Source: Pseudomonadota bacterium (GTDB taxonomy: Bacteria > Pseudomonadota > Gammaproteobacteria > Burkholderiales > Rhodocyclaceae). Taken from it: DNA of 48,140 nt. The notes under the pieces are model-generated. The model saw only the letters and a program-made list of their open reading frames with translations. It searched no databases and was not told the DNA's origin. Positions 44,878 through 48,140 of the stretch are shown here, in pieces; positions within the stretch are counted from its first letter, which is position 1, and each line of letters opens with the position of its first letter. The translations under genes and the position numbers were made by a program. Location of the stretch: contig JAGTRS010000030.1 of NCBI GenBank assembly GCA_018262195.1, forward strand, positions 1 through 48,140, in the 5' to 3' direction.

Positions 44878-46596
44878 ATGCCACCGAAGTTCATCGCTGC
44901 CGCCCTTTCCCTCGCCCTGGGTCTCACCCATGGCGGACATGGCCTGGCCGCCGACGAGCCGCCCGCCAAGCCGATCGCCAAACGCCTGGCGGCCCGAGCT
45001 GCATCCTCCGAGGACCTGCTGGCTCGTACGGTCTTTCAGGCGCTGGTCGGCGAATTCGCCCTGCAGCGAGGCGATGCCAAACTTGGCTCAGATGCCTGGA
45101 CTGATCTCGCCCAGCGAACCCGTGACCCCAAGGTCGTTGCCAGGGCTACCGAAGTTGCCGGATTCGCTCGTCAATACGACCGGGCGCTTGAACTCTCCAA
45201 GTTGTGGATTGAGGTTGAACCAAATTCGACACAAGCCAAACAAACGCAGTCTTCACTGCTGGTCATGGCGAACCGCCTGGAAGATCTGGCGCCACAACTG
45301 ACGGCGCTACTCGAACAGGACAAGGCCAATCTAGGCAACAACCTGCTGCACATGAACCGCATGCTCTCCCGGGTCAGCGACAAGAAAGCGGCGCAAGCCC
45401 TGATCGATCGCATTGCCGCGCCCTACGACAGCCTGCCGGAAGCCCATTTTGCGATGGCTCAGGCTGCATCGAATGCCAGCGACAATCTGCGCGCCCTGAA
45501 CGAAACCGAAAAAGCCCTGCAACTTCGCCCGGACTGGGAAATGGCCGCCTTGGCCCGCGCCCAGCTGCAAGCCCGTCAATCCGGCAAGACGGCAATCGAC
45601 AGCCTTTCGGAATTTGTCAGCAACAATGCCGCTGCCCGTGACGCCCGCCTGACCCTGGCCCGCCTGCTGATCGCTGAAAAACGCTACGACGAAGCACGCC
45701 AGCATTTCGAGCGTTTGATCAAGGACAACCCGGACAGCCCCGAAGTGATCTACCCGGTCGCCATGCTCGCTTTGCAGCAAGGCGACACAACCACCGGCCG
45801 CAAGCAACTTGAACATTTGCTGACCACCGACTTTCCGGACAAGAGCACCATCCATTTTTTCCTCGGCCAACTCGACCAGGAGCAAAAAAAACCGGAAATG
45901 GCGCTCGAACACTTTCGCCAGGTCACTAGCGGCGAGCAATACATCGCCGCCCGCTCGCGCGCCGCCCAGATCCTGCTGCAACAGGGAAAAAGCGAAGAAG
46001 CCCGCGAACTGCTGCACAACACACGCGGAGGCTCAGTCGCTGAACGCACCCAGCTCACCTTGGCCGAATCGCAATTGCTGCGCGAAGCCGGCCGCCACAA
46101 CGACGCCTACATCGTTCTCGACAGCGCGCTGACTACGCAACCCGACAATCCGGAACTGCTCTACGAAGCAGGGCTGACGGCAGAACGCATCGGCAAGCCC
46201 GAATTACTTGAAACTCACCTCAAACATTTACTGACCATCAAACCGGATCACGCCCATGCCTTGAATGCTCTTGGCTACTCCTGGGCCGAACGCAACATTC
46301 GCCTGCCGGAAGCCTACGACCTGATCGCCAAGGCACTCAATTTGGCGCCGGAAGACCCCTTCATCATGGACAGCATGGGCTGGGTGCTTTATCGCCAGGG
46401 CAAATTGGCGGAAGCCCTGCAAACGCTTGAACGTGCCTACAAGATCAAGGCCGATCCGGAAATTGCCGCCCACCTCGGCGAAGTCCTGTGGACACTGGAT
46501 CGCAAGGACGACGCTCGCCGCATCCTCAAGGAAGCCGTCAAGGCCAACCCGGACAACGAAGTCCTCGCCGGCGCCGTCAAGAAATACCTGCCTTGA
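44878..46596 (+). CDS. Periplasmic or outer-membrane TPR-repeat protein
   Basis: The 572-residue protein has a signal peptide (about 1-25, cleavage after GLAA) and then helical repeats through the whole length. TPR patterns are clearest at about 200-240 (ALNETEKALQLRPDWEMAAL), 250-300, 425-460 (HLKHLLTIKPDHAHALNALGYSWAERN in parts) and 500-540. TPR arrays act as protein-binding scaffolds. Linkage to lolB and ispE is common in betaproteobacteria, and the next gene, lolB, starts inside its stop codon (TTGA), so it may be part of the lipoprotein-sorting or envelope machinery. That role is inferred from position only. Confidence 0.88.
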   Translation: MPPKFIAAALSLALGLTHGGHGLAADEPPAKPIAKRLAARAASSEDLLARTVFQALVGEFALQRGDAKLGSDAWTDLAQRTRDPKVVARATEVAGFARQYDRALELSKLWIEVEPNSTQAKQTQSSLLVMANRLEDLAPQLTALLEQDKANLGNNLLHMNRMLSRVSDKKAAQALIDRIAAPYDSLPEAHFAMAQAASNASDNLRALNETEKALQLRPDWEMAALARAQLQARQSGKTAIDSLSEFVSNNAAARDARLTLARLLIAEKRYDEARQHFERLIKDNPDSPEVIYPVAMLALQQGDTTTGRKQLEHLLTTDFPDKSTIHFFLGQLDQEQKKPEMALEHFRQVTSGEQYIAARSRAAQILLQQGKSEEARELLHNTRGGSVAERTQLTLAESQLLREAGRHNDAYIVLDSALTTQPDNPELLYEAGLTAERIGKPELLETHLKHLLTIKPDHAHALNALGYSWAERNIRLPEAYDLIAKALNLAPEDPFIMDSMGWVLYRQGKLAEALQTLERAYKIKADPEIAAHLGEVLWTLDRKDDARRILKEAVKANPDNEVLAGAVKKYLP

Positions 46597-47165
46597 GACT
46601 CCGCTTTTCCCTGCTGCTTGCGACCAGCCTGGTGGCCGCTTGCGCCGCGGTGCCGCCCGCCTCGCTGCAGCACCGCGACAAGATCCAGGATTTTTCGCTG
46701 GAAGGCCGTTTCGCCCTGCGCGTGACAATGCCCGGCCAAGCGCCACAGAATTCAGGCGGCCGCCTGAGCTGGACCCACCAGAACCACAGCGACCGCGTGC
46801 TGCTCTCCAGCCCGCTCGGCTACGGCCTGGCAGAAATCGAAACCACGCCCGAGCTATCCCGCTTGCGGACCGCCGAAGGCACGCAGCGCGAATCGACCGA
46901 CCCCGATGCCTTGATCGAAGAAGTCACCGGCCAGCGCCTGCCGGTCACCCGCATGCCCGCCTGGCTGCTCGGGCGCTCCGGCGGCAGGGCGCAAATTTCA
47001 CCAGATCCGATTGGCCGCCCTGGACAATTGCTTGAAGATGGCTGGCAGGTGGACTACACCTACGCCGATGAGACTCCCGCAGCCCTGCCCAGCCGCCTGA
47101 ACATTTCACGCAATGGCGAAATCGAGCTGAAATTGCGCATCGAAGAGTGGAAAGAAACGCCATGA
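46593..47165 (+). CDS. lolB: Outer-membrane lipoprotein receptor LolB
   Basis: The 190-residue lipoprotein accepts lipoproteins from LolA and inserts them into the outer membrane. It has a lipobox VAAC (Cys17), FSLEGRFALRV, SGGRLSWTHQNHSDRVLLSSPLGYG in two blocks, and the closing LNISRNGEIELKLRIEEW. The TTG at 46593 overlaps the TPR stop and gives a proper signal peptide; an ATG start would need an upstream region inside the TPR gene. Its stop overlaps the ispE start (ATGA). This is the usual lolB-ispE pair. Confidence 0.95.
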   Translation: MRLRFSLLLATSLVAACAAVPPASLQHRDKIQDFSLEGRFALRVTMPGQAPQNSGGRLSWTHQNHSDRVLLSSPLGYGLAEIETTPELSRLRTAEGTQRESTDPDALIEEVTGQRLPVTRMPAWLLGRSGGRAQISPDPIGRPGQLLEDGWQVDYTYADETPAALPSRLNISRNGEIELKLRIEEWKETP

Positions 47166-48010
47166 GCGACTGGCATTGGGGCAGCGACTGGCCGGCGCCG
47201 GCCAAACTTAACCTTTTCCTGCACATCGTCGGCCGCCGTGCCGATGGCTATCACCTGCTGCAAACAGTCTTCCGCTTTATCGAGCGCGCCGATACGCTCC
47301 GCTTCGAGCCACGCACCGATGGCGAGATCGTCCTTGCTACCCCTATCCCCGGTGTGCCAGCCGACAGCGACCTGACCGTGCGCGCCGCTTGCCTGTTGCA
47401 GCAGGCAAGCGGTTGCCGACAGGGCGCCACCATCCACCTCGACAAGCAGCTGCCGATGGGTGGCGGACTGGGTGGCGGCTCCTCCGATGCAGCAACCGTG
47501 CTACTCGCACTGAACCATCTCTGGCAGACTGGACTGAGCCGCCCTGCTCTGGAAAGACTCGGCCTCGGCCTTGGTGCCGATGTACCGGTATTCGTGCATG
47601 GCCGCAACACCTTTGCCGAAGGGATCGGCGAAGCCTTTACCAATGTCGACTTGCCACCGGAAACCTATCTGGTCCTCCACCCCGCTGTCCATGTGCCAAC
47701 TGCTGCCATTTTCGGCGCCGCCGAACTGAAGCGTGACACCGCTCCCGTTCGCCCTGCTGACTGGCGCCATGGTCAAGGCCACAACGATCTTGAGCCTGTA
47801 GCCTGCGCCAAGTTCCCGGCCGTCGCCGAACACCTCGCCTGGTTTAAACAGCATGCGCCGCAGGCGATGATGACCGGCTCTGGCGCCTGCGTATTTGCCG
47901 GCTTCAAGACACGCAGCGAGGCGGCAGCCATCCTCGCTCAATGTCCTACGGGCATGAACGGATGGATCGCTGACGGTCTTGCCGAACACCCTCTCGCAAA
48001 AATTCCATAA
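47162..48010 (+). CDS. ispE: 4-diphosphocytidyl-2-C-methyl-D-erythritol kinase
   Basis: The 282-residue GHMP kinase acts in the MEP route to isoprenoids. The substrate-binding lysine is in PAPAKLNLFLHI (K15), the glycine-rich ATP loop is PMGGGLGGGSSDAA (98-111), and the catalytic Asp is D140 in GLGADVPVF. The third GHMP motif is MTGSGACVFAGF. The start overlaps the lolB stop by four bases. A tRNA-Gln gene follows, the common order in betaproteobacteria (ispE, tRNA-Gln, prs). Confidence 0.97.
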   Translation: MSDWHWGSDWPAPAKLNLFLHIVGRRADGYHLLQTVFRFIERADTLRFEPRTDGEIVLATPIPGVPADSDLTVRAACLLQQASGCRQGATIHLDKQLPMGGGLGGGSSDAATVLLALNHLWQTGLSRPALERLGLGLGADVPVFVHGRNTFAEGIGEAFTNVDLPPETYLVLHPAVHVPTAAIFGAAELKRDTAPVRPADWRHGQGHNDLEPVACAKFPAVAEHLAWFKQHAPQAMMTGSGACVFAGFKTRSEAAAILAQCPTGMNGWIADGLAEHPLAKIP

Positions 48011-48036
48011 AGGGCTGGATTTCCTCCGGCGACTAC

Positions 48037-48044
48037 TGTAATAT
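48037..48044 (+). promoter_or_regulatory. -10 candidate for tRNA-Gln
   Basis: TGTAATAT contains a TAATAT hexamer followed by a GC-rich discriminator (CGCGCCTCGC), typical of stable-RNA promoters. It lies about 40 bases before the tRNA. The -35 is weak. Confidence 0.35.
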
Positions 48045-48084
48045 TCGCGCCTCGCTCGGACGCGAACCCGTTCGAGCAACCCGC

Positions 48085-48140
48085 TGGGGAGTCGCCAAGT
48101 TGGTCAAGGCACCGGATTTTGATTCCGGCATTCGAAGGTT
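48085..48140 (+). tRNA. tRNA-Gln (anticodon TTG), 3' end cut by the window
   Basis: The sequence opens with TGGGGAGTCGCCAAG, the usual start of bacterial tRNA-Gln. The D arm follows, and the anticodon stem CCGGA/TCCGG holds a 7-base loop TTTTGAT with anticodon TTG at 48119-48121. The T arm begins at the window end, and the acceptor 3' strand is missing. It reads CAA and probably CAG codons. Confidence 0.95.

Overview
The window is chromosomal DNA from a GC-rich betaproteobacterium. Gene content and order (argH beside an AlgZ/AlgR-type pair, hemA/prfA/prmC/grxD, ftsY-ftsE-ftsX, an M16 peptidase pair followed by rsmD-coaD-ferredoxin, lolB-ispE-tRNA-Gln, trpB2) suggest the Rhodocyclales (Dechloromonas/Azonexus-like). 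This placement is inferred from gene order and protein character, not from a search. There is no phage, transposase, CRISPR array or rRNA. Coding density is very high and many neighbours overlap by 1-8 bases.

Layout. 1-4.5 kb: the 3' part of pepN, an RNase H-fold gene preceded by two strong hairpins, then on the minus strand a membrane-anchored glutaredoxin, a LytTR response regulator and its histidine kinase. 4.6-7.7 kb: argH, an OsmC protein, grxD and prmC. 7.8-14.7 kb: the hemA-prfA-prmC-grxD block, all minus strand, is split by two plus-strand signalling insertions. One is a PhnD-like binding protein with a hybrid kinase; the other is a diguanylate cyclase with receiver domains. 14.7-18.5 kb: a sulfate ABC transporter operon (sbp-cysT-cysW-cysA). 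18.7-21.1 kb: an OmpA/Pal-like lipoprotein, a tiny charged protein, and an ammonium transporter with apparent NtrC and sigma-54 sites. 21.2-24.3 kb: mltA, diverging from a DUF815 ATPase and a Nudix-ThiE fusion. 24.3-28.0 kb: a minus-strand operon trpB2-SPOR-coaE-zapD-yacG. 28.2-30.0 kb: a DOMON-like protein and a DUF1343/NamZ-like protein. 30.1-33.2 kb: a hybrid kinase carrying a PhnD-like sensor in the same polypeptide. 33.2-37.3 kb: ftsY-ftsE-ftsX plus a Tat/lipobox flavoprotein whose TTG start overlaps the ftsX stop. 37.4-41.9 kb: an M16 peptidase, a coiled-coil membrane protein, an M16-like protein without zinc ligands, rsmD, coaD and ferredoxin. 41.9-48.1 kb: a dynamin-like GTPase, mutM, a TPR protein, lolB, ispE and the start of tRNA-Gln.

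Most genes are housekeeping: translation termination and tetrapyrrole entry, envelope maintenance and division, CoA synthesis, sulfur and nitrogen uptake. The accessory interest lies in the signalling genes. Two PhnD-type sensor kinases occur 22 kb apart in split and fused forms, and a cyclase has what looks like a dead Hpt domain and a pseudo-receiver ahead of an intact receiver and GGEEF domain. Other points of interest are the DOMON/NamZ-like pair without signal peptides, the division-linked flavoprotein, the M16 trio, and several unexplained inverted repeats in promoter regions. I found no gene set that clearly forms a wholly new system. The best candidates are listed as findings.
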